DNA of 11,071 nucleotides from NCBI GenBank assembly GCA_036266155.1, contig DATANR010000322.1:1-11071 (forward strand). The letters are read 5' to 3'. This document shows positions 1 to 6,783 of this stretch, one piece after another. The translations under genes and the position numbers were made by a program. Each line of letters begins with the position of its first letter. The stretch's first letter is position 1. The DNA is from SIAJ01 sp036266155. GTDB lineage: Bacteria > Planctomycetota > Planctomycetia > Gemmatales > Gemmataceae. The notes beneath the pieces are model-generated. The model did no database searches and was not told the origin of the DNA. It saw only the letters and a list, made by a program, of their open reading frames with translations.

Positions 1-276
1 GAAGATGATGCGGAACGAGCCCTGTTGTTCTCGCAGCAATACTGGGAAGGGTCGCTATTGGAAAGGACTGTTTTTCGGAGTCGCGAATACGGTTATATCG
101 CGAGCGCCTTTTGGGCCGGAGCAAATCCGGTACAGGGTGAAAGACTTGTGATGCGGGGACTCTATCAGCCTCTTCGTCAACCGTGGCCTTGGGATCGCCT
201 TGTCTTGTGGGTCCGGCGGCGTCGAAAAAGCGGACAGGGGCTGAACGCGGCGACGAGACGAGCCTCCAATCATTAG
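1..276 (+). CDS. Possible 3' end of an unidentified gene (5' end outside the window)
   Basis: The first reading frame is open from base 1 to a TAG at 274-276, giving 91 residues. The first part looks protein-like, with the stretch YWEGSLLERTVF followed by SREYGYIASAFWAG and a Trp-rich segment QPWPWDRLVLWVRRRRK. The last 15 or so residues are basic and low in information. I recognise no family. Base composition is less GC-rich at third positions than in the large genes downstream, so it could be an old or decaying gene end, or simply a chance open frame. If real, the coding part continues upstream of the window, because no convincing start with a ribosome binding site lies inside it. The palindrome at 297-452 begins 20 bases after the stop, a position like that of the other palindromes here that follow gene ends. 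Confidence 0.35.
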   Translation, partial: EDDAERALLFSQQYWEGSLLERTVFRSREYGYIASAFWAGANPVQGERLVMRGLYQPLRQPWPWDRLVLWVRRRRKSGQGLNAATRRASNH

Positions 277-296
277 CCGGGCGCCAATACCAATTC

Positions 297-452
297 TCAG
301 AGCCGCGCACGTTGCGGAGGCGGCGCAGCCGCCGAAGCGGAGTAAGCGGGCGCGACTTGGCGCCCCGTGAAGATCTCGTGGCGCGGCTTGTCGCTGTCCG
401 CTTACTCCGCGGGCCGACGCTGCGCGTCGTCCCGCTGCGTGCGCGACTCTGA
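297..452. repeat. 156-bp imperfect palindrome with two side hairpins
   Basis: An outer stem pairs 297-311 with 438-452 (15 bp, one mismatch, C against T). An inner stem GCGGAGTAAGCGG at 337-349 pairs perfectly with 398-410. Between outer and inner stems, each arm carries its own 6-bp hairpin: 319-333 with loop GCA and 415-429 with loop TGC. The inner region 350-397 continues as an interrupted palindrome (GCGAC at 352-356 pairs with 390-394) down to AGATCT at 371-376. The whole could fold as a four-armed cloverleaf in single strands or a cruciform in duplex DNA. It has no open frame that looks coding. It is probably a dispersed repeat or a miniature mobile element; without other copies this cannot be settled from the window. 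Confidence 0.75.
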
Positions 453-531
453 TTGAGCGATGTGAGGTGGCGGTTCCGAATCTGACGCAGACGCACCGCG
501 GAGCGTTGTATTGGATGGTGGTTACACTGGA

Positions 532-550
532 GGGTAGGCCCGCCCTACCC
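532..550. repeat. Small hairpin (GGGTAGG / CCTACCC)
   Basis: A perfect 7-bp stem, 532-538 with 544-550, encloses the loop CCCGC. It lies about 70 bases upstream of the zinc-ribbon gene start, probably in its 5' leader. The rest of 453-620 shows no gene and no convincing promoter boxes. The hairpin could be another short dispersed repeat or a leader structure; there is no U-run, so a terminator role is unlikely. Confidence 0.45.
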
Positions 551-620
551 GACTTCCGCCCCTCCATAGAACATCAGTCACCCCCGCCTGCTGCGCATCC
601 GCGGTCCCGAGGTCGCCATC

Positions 621-2210
621 ATGCCGTACATCGTCACCTGTCCGAAATGCGACACGAAGCTCAAGTCGGGTCAACCGGTGCCCGCCGGGCGGTCGTTAAC
701 GTGCCCGCAATGCAAAACCAACTTCACTTTGAAGGAGCCGGCGATCGAGGTGGGCGGGGCGCCGGCCGCCCCAAGATCGGCGGCTGCACCCTCGCCTCCA
801 TCGACCGTCAAGACACGGCCCGTCGCGGCCCGGAAGGACGACGATGACGATCGGCCACGCGGCAAGCGGCGCGACGATGATGAGGACGAGCGGCCGCGCT
901 CACGCCGCCGGGATGAGGATGAGGAGGACGATCGCCCCAAGAGCAAGCGCCGGCCAGCCGACGACGAGGACGAAGACGAGCGGCCGAAGTCGCGCAAGCG
1001 GCGGGACGACGATGAGGAGGAGGACGAACGGCCGAAAGCGCGGAAGTCGCGCGATGACGACGACGATGAAGATCGCCCCAAGAGCAAGCGCCGGCCGGCG
1101 GACGACGAAGAGGACGAGCGGCCGAAGTCGCGCAAATCGCGCGATGACGAGGAGGATGAGGATGAGGATCAACCCAAGTCCAAGTTGCGTCGGGCTCGTG
1201 ACGAGGATGACGAGGATGACGATCGGCCTCGCGGTCGCGGCAAAAAGAAAAAAGGCAGCAAGAAGCTCGTTTTGATCTTGGGAGCGCTGGCCGCACTATT
1301 CTTGGTCTGCGGCGGCGGCGGCGGGTTCCTCTTCTACTACTTCGACCCCTTCGGCATGTTCGGCAGCGGCTCCAGCGACATGGTCGCCTGGGTGCCGAGC
1401 GAAATGCAGTCGGTCGAGGGAGCGAACGTCGATGCCATTTCGAAGAACACCAAGATGATGAGCTCCGTGCGGCCGGACGTGAAGGAAATCGAGACGGCCG
1501 GGATCAAGCTGGAGGACATGTCGAGCTTCGTTCTTGGCAAGCGTACCGGCATTGGGGGGACTGAAGTTTACGTCGTGAAGACGAAGAGCAGCATCGACAA
1601 AGACAAGGTCATCAAAGCACTCGGCGGCCAGAAGCAAACGGCGAACGGGAAGGAATATTACCGAACCAAGGACAATGGCGGCCTCTACTTCCCGTCCGAC
1701 AAGATGCTGGTTTTGACCAAGACGGAGAACATGCTGTCGAATCGACTAGCGGCGGACACGGGCAAGGTGCTTCTGTCCGACGACCTGAAAGCGGCACTCA
1801 AGAAAGTCGACGGCGACTTGTGGTCCGCGAGCGCGGGAGCGAACGCCGGGCCGTTTGGCGACATGAGCAAGGGCGGTATGCCCGGCGTGGTCGCCCCGCC
1901 ACCACCCAAAGCGGTCGTTATGAACGCCAAACTGCAAAGCAGCGGCGACGTCGTGATCACGATGGAAATGATGTTCAATGACTCGGATGCCGCAAAGAAG
2001 GCCAAGGACGCCATCGACGGCCTGTTCACGACATTCAAGAACCTCATGAACATGGGCGGCGCCATGATGAAAGGGCCCGAGGCGGCGAAGATGCAAGAGC
2101 AGAAGAAGATGATGGACTCGGCCAAGGTCACGCAAAGTGGAAACTCGGTCATCATTACCATGACGGGATCGGTCGATGCGTTCGAAGGCTTTGGCAAGAT
2201 GGGAAGATGA
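621..2210 (+). CDS. Zinc-ribbon protein with charged repeats, one TM segment and extracytoplasmic domain
   Basis: The protein has 529 residues. The N-terminus carries a zinc ribbon of the MJ0042-like kind: C7-P-K-C10 and C28-P-Q-C31. Residues 73-213 are low-complexity, built of runs of Asp/Glu alternating with R-P-K/R-S/A/G-K/R units at 13-18 residue spacing. A Lys-rich patch (208-215) precedes one membrane helix at about 215-241 (LVLILGALAALFLV), followed by a Gly-rich turn. Residues 245-529 would lie outside the membrane, with the basic and acidic part inside. The outer domain has two alpha/beta-looking halves (about 255-400 and 430-525) separated by a Pro-rich linker with four consecutive prolines (426-429); I do not recognise a named family. 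The start is supported by GAGGT at 609-613, seven bases before the ATG. Gene identity and frame are secure. The function is unknown; membrane-linked nucleic-acid or protein binding by the ribbon is only a guess. Confidence 0.9.
   Translation: MPYIVTCPKCDTKLKSGQPVPAGRSLTCPQCKTNFTLKEPAIEVGGAPAAPRSAAAPSPPSTVKTRPVAARKDDDDDRPRGKRRDDDEDERPRSRRRDEDEEDDRPKSKRRPADDEDEDERPKSRKRRDDDEEEDERPKARKSRDDDDDEDRPKSKRRPADDEEDERPKSRKSRDDEEDEDEDQPKSKLRRARDEDDEDDDRPRGRGKKKKGSKKLVLILGALAALFLVCGGGGGFLFYYFDPFGMFGSGSSDMVAWVPSEMQSVEGANVDAISKNTKMMSSVRPDVKEIETAGIKLEDMSSFVLGKRTGIGGTEVYVVKTKSSIDKDKVIKALGGQKQTANGKEYYRTKDNGGLYFPSDKMLVLTKTENMLSNRLAADTGKVLLSDDLKAALKKVDGDLWSASAGANAGPFGDMSKGGMPGVVAPPPPKAVVMNAKLQSSGDVVITMEMMFNDSDAAKKAKDAIDGLFTTFKNLMNMGGAMMKGPEAAKMQEQKKMMDSAKVTQSGNSVIITMTGSVDAFEGFGKMGR
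837..1259 (+). repeat. In-gene tandem charged repeat with a duplicated ~141-bp block
   Basis: This stretch encodes alternating Asp/Glu runs and R-P-K-S-R/K-K units. At DNA level a 26-base segment at 930-955 recurs exactly at 1071-1096, an offset of 141 bases (47 codons), and a 20-base segment starting at 978 recurs at 1116. The slightly different offsets (141 and 138) show codon-sized indels after duplication. It looks like repeat expansion by slippage or unequal exchange in a disordered region. Because all changes are multiples of three, the frame is kept. Confidence 0.8.
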
Positions 2211-2222
2211 AATGCCGGAGCC

Positions 2223-2291
2223 GGGGGAGAGGTTCTCAGCGGCCCGAGTGAAGACCTCTCCCCCTAATCCCCTCTCCGAAACGGAGAGGGG
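2223..2291. repeat. Double-hairpin repeat (GGGGGAGAGG family)
   Basis: Two hairpins lie side by side after the zinc-ribbon gene stop. The first pairs GGGGGAGAGGT (2223-2233) with ACCTCTCCCCC (2254-2264) around a 20-base loop. The second pairs CCCCTCTCCG (2269-2278) with CGGAGAGGGG (2282-2291) around AAA. The two stems share sequence, so alternative pairings are possible. Repeats of this kind are common between genes in many GC-rich bacteria, planctomycetes included (from memory). It may help end transcription of the upstream gene, but there is no T-run, so a classical intrinsic terminator is not shown. Confidence 0.75.
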
Positions 2292-2376
2292 GAACAGGAC
2301 CAAGGCAGTTTCAGCCCCGCCCTCACTTCTTCGCCGCGCCCCGCCCGATTTCGGCCGGGGTTGGACTTCTGGTCCA

Positions 2377-2396
2377 CCATGAATTACCTTTCATGG
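2377..2396. promoter_or_regulatory. Short hairpin in the kinase leader
   Basis: CCATGAA (2377-2383) pairs perfectly with TTCATGG (2390-2396) around a 6-base loop, in the least GC-rich patch of the 243-base gap before the kinase. It ends 57 bases before the kinase start. It could be an operator or part of a leader, or chance. I see no good sigma-70-type boxes nearby: TTGGAC at 2361-2366 has 17 bases to TTACCT, which is a poor -10. The call rests on symmetry and position alone. Confidence 0.25.
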
Positions 2397-2453
2397 GATA
2401 TCGCGCCTCGCCCTCACGCCCGGGGTACTTCGTCAGTCCGCCCGAGTATCTAA

Positions 2454-5400
2454 ATGAGTTGGATCCGAGAGGCCGACCAGGAGCCGATCCCCGGCTACCG
2501 CCTGATTCGGCCCCTGGGGTCGGGCGGGTTCGGGGAAGTTTGGCTTTGTCAGGCGCCGGGCGAGATTCAAAAGGCCATCAAATTCGTCTTCGGCAACCTC
2601 GACGCGTCGGCCACCGGCGACGGCCGAGCCCGCCAAGAATTTTCCGCACTTCAGCAGGTCAAGGAAGTACGCCATCCGTTCGTGCTGTCGATCGAGCGGA
2701 TCGACATTCTCGAAGGCGAAGTCGCCATCGTCATGGAGCTGGCGGAGAAGAGCCTGTACGACGTGTTGCAAGAACGTCGGCAGGAAGGCTTTGTGGGAAT
2801 TGCCCGCGACAAGCTGCTCCGCTACATGGCCGACGCGGCCGATGGTCTCGACTATCTCAGCGAGTCGCACAACCTGATGCACCTCGATGTGAAGCCCAGG
2901 AACCTGTTCCTGATCGGCGATCACGTCAAGGTGGCGGACTTCGGCCTGGCCAAGCACCTCGAACGGCAGAGCACGTCCGGCATCATGGCGGGCATCTCGC
3001 CGCAGTATGCCGCACCGGAAACCTTTGCTTCGAAACTGACCAAGTACAGCGACCAATATAGCCTGGCCATCGTCTACGCCGAACTGATCGTCGGTCGACG
3101 GCCGTTCACCGGCAAGACGATCCGGGAACTGGCTCTTCAGCACATGAACGTGGAGCCGGACCTCTCGGGCCTGCCCGAGCGCGACCGGCGGGTGGTGGCT
3201 CGAGCGCTGGCCAAAGACCCGTTCAAGCGTTTCCCCAGCTGTAAAGAATTCATCGAAGCCCTGCCGCGAGGGCCGGGGAGTTTGACCGAAATCTCGGCGG
3301 AGGAATTTCCGCCGACGCGTGTTGTGCCGCCGACCGCGGAAACCGCGCAGGCCGAATATGATTCGGCGCCGCGCACGGTGGCCATCGAAATTGAAAGTGG
3401 CCGGCGAACGCTGGCGGTGACCGCGGACGAACTGGCAGAAGCAGCATCGGCCGCGACCGGGCCCACCGTGTTGCCGATGGCCGAGTCGGTCAGCGAGAGC
3501 GACGGCAGCCAGCGCGTCAGTTTCGATCTGCCCGATGCAGATGGCGGCGTGCTGCGGCCGACGCTGGTCATCGGCGTCGGCGGCTTCGGTTTGCTCGCGC
3601 TGCGCGAGTTGCGCAGCCGGCTGACCGACCGCATGGGCGACTTGCGTCAGACGCCGGCAGTGCGGTTTCTTTACTTGGATTCCGATCCGGATGCACGGAG
3701 CACGGGATCGTCGGGCTCGCCGGACCGAGCGCTCGCTCCGGAGCAAGTGTTTCCGACGCCATTACAACCGGTCACCCGGTATCGGCGTGCCGCCCTGGAA
3801 ATGCTCGGCGAGTGGCTGCCGCGTGAGAAGTTACACTCGATTCCGCGCAACATGCACCCGCAGGGATCACGTGCTCTGGGTCGGCTGGCATTCACCGAGA
3901 ATTACTTGCGGTTCATCACGCGCGTACGCCGTGAACTCGAAATCGCGGCGCATCCCGAATCGCTGACGCGTTCGGCCGACCACTCGGGGTTGTCAACCCG
4001 CGACACGCGGCCGCGCGTATTCGTCGTTGCCTCGGCCGGCGGGGCCTCGTCCGGCGCGCTGCCGGACATTGGCTACGCCATCACGCGCCTGTTGACGCAG
4101 CTCAAACTGCCGCCGCAAGTCACATCCTTCCTGTATCTCGGTGCTCCGGGCGACCCGACGACGCCGCCCGAGGAGTGTGCCAACGTCTACGCCACGCTGA
4201 CCGAGCTGAACCACTACGCCGACGACTCGATCACGTTCCGGTCGCGCTACGGCGGGCCGGACGGGCCACAGGTCGAATCGCCGAACCCGCCGTTTGGCAC
4301 GGTCTACTTGCTCCAACGTGCGGGTCGCGGACCGGCGGCGGCGGCCGAGTGTGCCGAACGACTGGCCGCCTACCTGTGCCTCGATCTCACGACGCCCCTC
4401 GGCGCCGAACTGGATCGCTCGCGTTTGAGCGGTCGAAGCCTCTTCCGCTCTTTCGGGACGGGCGGCGTCTGGTTCCCACGCGGGCTTTTGCTGCGTTCGG
4501 CCTCACGCCACGTGTGCGAGCGTCTGATCACGCAATGGCAAGCGCCGGGCCCGGTCATGACGCCCACCGTTGACGAGACCTGCCGCAAGGCGCTGGCGGA
4601 TACCGGGCTCCAGCCGACCCGCATCATGAACCAGATCGACTCGACGGTTCGCGGCGCCGACGGCAATCCGGCGGACCAGCTCAACAAGCTGCTCAATTCG
4701 CTTGAATCGAAGATGCTGACCCCCGATCTGTCGGCCTCGGACTGGGCGCGTGACGCCTTCGACGCGGTGATCGGCGTCGTCGGCGTCCGCGGCTCACGTG
4801 ATCCGGCCGACGCGGCTCGTCAGGGAAAGTTGACGCGGGCCTACATTGCTGCGGTCAACACCGTCGGCGAGTTGTGGGTCCGCAAGCTGGCCGGCGAGGC
4901 CATGAGCCTGCTGGCGATTCCGGGTCGCCGCGTGGCCGCCGCCGAGGCGGGACTGACGCGCTTCATTCAGTTCTGCGAGGAATCGGAAGGGTACGCGAGT
5001 CGGCAAGCCGCCGACGCCGGCCGCCGGGCCGAGCAACTCTACGGCCAAACGCGGGCGGCCGTCGAGGTGTGTACGCATGGCGGGCGCTTCAGTCTGTTCG
5101 GCAACAAAGACCAGAAGAACATGCGCGCCATGCACGCGGCCTTGACGCAATACGCCGCGGCCCGCACCGAAGAAGAAGGTCAGACCGCCGCGATCCGCTT
5201 TTATCGCAAGCTCAAGGCCGGCCTGGAGGATCGCTTCCGCGAATTGTCGATTTGCCGTCAACGCTTGACCAACCTGCGGCGCGCGCTCGAAGTTCCCGAG
5301 ACGGCCGGCGCCTCGATCTGCGGCGGGCCGTCGCCGACGGTCGAGCTGCTGCTGCCGGACGGCGGCGAAGAAGTCGAATGGGCCGCCAAGCGTTTCGTCG

Positions 5401-5942
5401 AGACCGTCAGTGCGGACGACCTCGCCAAGCTCGATCAGGCCCTTCAAGTGCTCGTGCTTGATCCGCGCGGCGGATTGTTCGGCGCCTGTCAAAAGGCCGG
5501 CGACTTCATGGGCGACCTGGCCGACCCGTTGATTGACCAATCCAGTGCGTTCCTCGGCTCTTTGCTGACCTTGAACGACGTAGCCGAGTTTCCCGATCAG
5601 CCGGGAACCGATTGGGCACGCCGTTTGACGCGCGCGTTCGACCGGGCAACGCCGACGGTTCCGGGCGCTAACGAATTCGAACAATGCTACTTGCTCGTGC
5701 CCGACACCGTCGGCGGCGAAAGGGTTTCGACGTCGGCATCGGCCGCCCGACCGGGCGTCTCGATCTTGCGCGCGTCGCGGGCCAATGAGATCACATTTTG
5801 CCGTGAGACAACGCTACGTGCCCCGGACGTCGGCGAGACGCTGCATTATTGCCGCGAGTCGTACGAAGAACGGTCCGCACGCCCGGCTCCGTCGCCACAT
5901 GCGCGCTTCGACGTGATCGAATGGCTGCCGCTGGAAGTCTGA
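2454..5942 (+). CDS. Ser/Thr protein kinase fused to a tubulin/FtsZ-like domain
   Basis: The protein has 1162 residues. Residues 15-270 are a complete Hanks-type kinase: Gly loop LGSGGFGEV (21-29), Lys43 in KAIKFV, catalytic HLDVKPRN (143-150, Asp145, Lys147, Asn150), DFG 162-164, APE 187-189, Asp200 and Arg259. The HRD arginine is Leu, a non-RD kinase. A Pro/Ala/Ser-rich linker (271-368) follows. From 369 the sequence resembles tubulin-like Pfam family Tubulin_2: VIGVGGFG (372-379), FLYLDSDPD (405-413), a glycine box SAGGASSGA (527-535), YLGAPGD (561-567) and FRSFGTGGVWFPRGLL (664-679). Residues 790-945 are helical and charged, possibly coiled coil. No membrane segment is seen. The start is fixed by TAA at 2451-2453 just upstream; the next Met is at residue 94. 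The ribosome binding site is weak. It is coupled to the next gene by a one-base overlap. The kinase call is very sure; the tubulin-like call is good but made without a profile search. Confidence 0.93.
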   Translation: MSWIREADQEPIPGYRLIRPLGSGGFGEVWLCQAPGEIQKAIKFVFGNLDASATGDGRARQEFSALQQVKEVRHPFVLSIERIDILEGEVAIVMELAEKSLYDVLQERRQEGFVGIARDKLLRYMADAADGLDYLSESHNLMHLDVKPRNLFLIGDHVKVADFGLAKHLERQSTSGIMAGISPQYAAPETFASKLTKYSDQYSLAIVYAELIVGRRPFTGKTIRELALQHMNVEPDLSGLPERDRRVVARALAKDPFKRFPSCKEFIEALPRGPGSLTEISAEEFPPTRVVPPTAETAQAEYDSAPRTVAIEIESGRRTLAVTADELAEAASAATGPTVLPMAESVSESDGSQRVSFDLPDADGGVLRPTLVIGVGGFGLLALRELRSRLTDRMGDLRQTPAVRFLYLDSDPDARSTGSSGSPDRALAPEQVFPTPLQPVTRYRRAALEMLGEWLPREKLHSIPRNMHPQGSRALGRLAFTENYLRFITRVRRELEIAAHPESLTRSADHSGLSTRDTRPRVFVVASAGGASSGALPDIGYAITRLLTQLKLPPQVTSFLYLGAPGDPTTPPEECANVYATLTELNHYADDSITFRSRYGGPDGPQVESPNPPFGTVYLLQRAGRGPAAAAECAERLAAYLCLDLTTPLGAELDRSRLSGRSLFRSFGTGGVWFPRGLLLRSASRHVCERLITQWQAPGPVMTPTVDETCRKALADTGLQPTRIMNQIDSTVRGADGNPADQLNKLLNSLESKMLTPDLSASDWARDAFDAVIGVVGVRGSRDPADAARQGKLTRAYIAAVNTVGELWVRKLAGEAMSLLAIPGRRVAAAEAGLTRFIQFCEESEGYASRQAADAGRRAEQLYGQTRAAVEVCTHGGRFSLFGNKDQKNMRAMHAALTQYAAARTEEEGQTAAIRFYRKLKAGLEDRFRELSICRQRLTNLRRALEVPETAGASICGGPSPTVELLLPDGGEEVEWAAKRFVETVSADDLAKLDQALQVLVLDPRGGLFGACQKAGDFMGDLADPLIDQSSAFLGSLLTLNDVAEFPDQPGTDWARRLTRAFDRATPTVPGANEFEQCYLLVPDTVGGERVSTSASAARPGVSILRASRANEITFCRETTLRAPDVGETLHYCRESYEERSARPAPSPHARFDVIEWLPLEV

Positions 5943-6673
5943 TGGCTAATCCCCGACTGCACCGGCTGGGGTCCTACTTGCTTGGCACGTTCGTGTGCGT
6001 TCAACTGGTCTACGTGCCGCTCGCGAACTTCCTCCAGCTCTTGCCACGCCGCATGCCGCCGCTGCCGGAGGAAATCGCCAGCCGCTTGCAACGCGAAGGT
6101 CGAACGACCCAGTCGGACGCCGGGCAGGCGGTCCTCGATCGCGTCGGCAGCACCTGCGACCGTTGGGCCGAAGTGACCGACCAAGGGCAAGGCTGGTCGC
6201 TGTTCGCGCCACGATTTGGATCGACGGGCACATTCCTGACATTGCAGGTTGCCACTGACGCGGGGCTCGTGGAACTCCGCAGCCGCTTCGAACCTGCCGA
6301 CGTGGATCATTACGTACGCTACGATGTGACGCACTATCGGCTGTTCTACCGCGAGATGTCTTACGCGATGGTCTACTGGATGTGGACGCCGGACTCGTTC
6401 GTAGAGCACGGCCCGGAATGGCGCGATGTAATCCGCGAGCATGTCGCGGCGTACCCAAATACGTTGCCGGCCTACGTGCGTTGGCGACTCGCCGAAGAGT
6501 TACCGGGAGTCGAGGTTCGCGAGGTCGTCGTTGCCGTTCGTGTTTTCGTGCCGGCGAAGCCGGGTGAGCCGAGGCCGGAGGTGGTGACAGTTCTGATTGG
6601 CAAATGGTTGTCCGATGTGCCGACGGAGGTCATGCCGTTCGATCCGGTGACAAAAGAGTTTGTTTGCCGTTAG
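5942..6673 (+). CDS. Membrane-anchored protein coupled to the kinase, unknown function
   Basis: The protein has 243 residues. One hydrophobic segment at about 10-34 (SYLLGTFVCVQLVYVPLANFLQLL) should anchor it, with most of the protein outside. Residues 84-90 read GWSLFAP, a motif I associate with soluble domains of HTTM/vitamin-K-carboxylase-like and related membrane proteins; this likeness is from memory and does not give a function. The rest is a mixed alpha/beta region with a Tyr/Trp-rich stretch (124-149), beta-like VREVVVAVRVFVP (192-204) and a second strand pair near 213-221. The ATG shares its A with the TGA of the kinase gene (5940-5942), so translation is very probably coupled, which argues that the two proteins work together. 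The last three residues, VCR, and the TAG are encoded by the left arm of the inverted repeat 6662-6783. An upstream TTG at 5849 in the same frame is rejected because it would lie inside the kinase gene. Confidence 0.85.
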   Translation: MANPRLHRLGSYLLGTFVCVQLVYVPLANFLQLLPRRMPPLPEEIASRLQREGRTTQSDAGQAVLDRVGSTCDRWAEVTDQGQGWSLFAPRFGSTGTFLTLQVATDAGLVELRSRFEPADVDHYVRYDVTHYRLFYREMSYAMVYWMWTPDSFVEHGPEWRDVIREHVAAYPNTLPAYVRWRLAEELPGVEVREVVVAVRVFVPAKPGEPRPEVVTVLIGKWLSDVPTEVMPFDPVTKEFVCR

Positions 6674-6783
6674 TCGCGACGCGCTAGCAGAGCGCGCCAT
6701 CTTAACGTCTTCGGACGTTTGATCATTGCCGCTGGTACGCTCGCCCGACGCGCTCCGCTGGCGCGTCGCGGCTAACGGCAAAC
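6662..6783. terminator. Long inverted repeat between convergent genes, probable two-way terminator
   Basis: The arms are 35 bases each, 6662-6696 and 6749-6783, with three mismatches. Both arms begin with GTTTGCCGTTAG in the coding sense of their own gene, so the same last codons (Val-Cys-Arg-stop) end both convergent proteins. Inside the loop there is a second perfect hairpin, AACGTC at 6704-6709 with GACGTT at 6714-6719 around TTCG; in plus-strand RNA this is a stable C(UUCG)G tetraloop. There is no T-run after the stem. The structure would form in transcripts from either side, so two-way termination or 3'-end protection of mRNA fits. The call as a terminator is inferred from position and fold; the repeat itself is certain. 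Confidence 0.75.

Noticed and set aside
930..1131. Regular repeats considered as a CRISPR array
   Set aside because: The repeats are in frame within a coding gene, degenerate, of changing spacing and made of simple acidic/basic codons; there are no unique spacers.
671..1135. Minus-strand Ser-rich open frames opposite the charged repeats
   Set aside because: Serine runs arise from the reverse complement of Asp/Glu codons (GAC/GAT/GAG) in the repeat; no independent evidence of coding.
2433..3746. A 437-codon open frame on the minus strand opposite the kinase, plus another at 4794-5684
   Set aside because: They lie fully opposite a gene with unmistakable kinase and tubulin-like motifs. Their translations are Arg/Gly/Ala-rich and match nothing, as expected of antisense frames in GC-rich DNA.
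5849..5941. A longer version of the membrane protein starting at TTG 5849
   Set aside because: It would add 31 residues encoded inside the kinase C-terminus. The ATG overlapping the kinase TGA is typical of coupled genes and puts the membrane helix close to the N-terminus.
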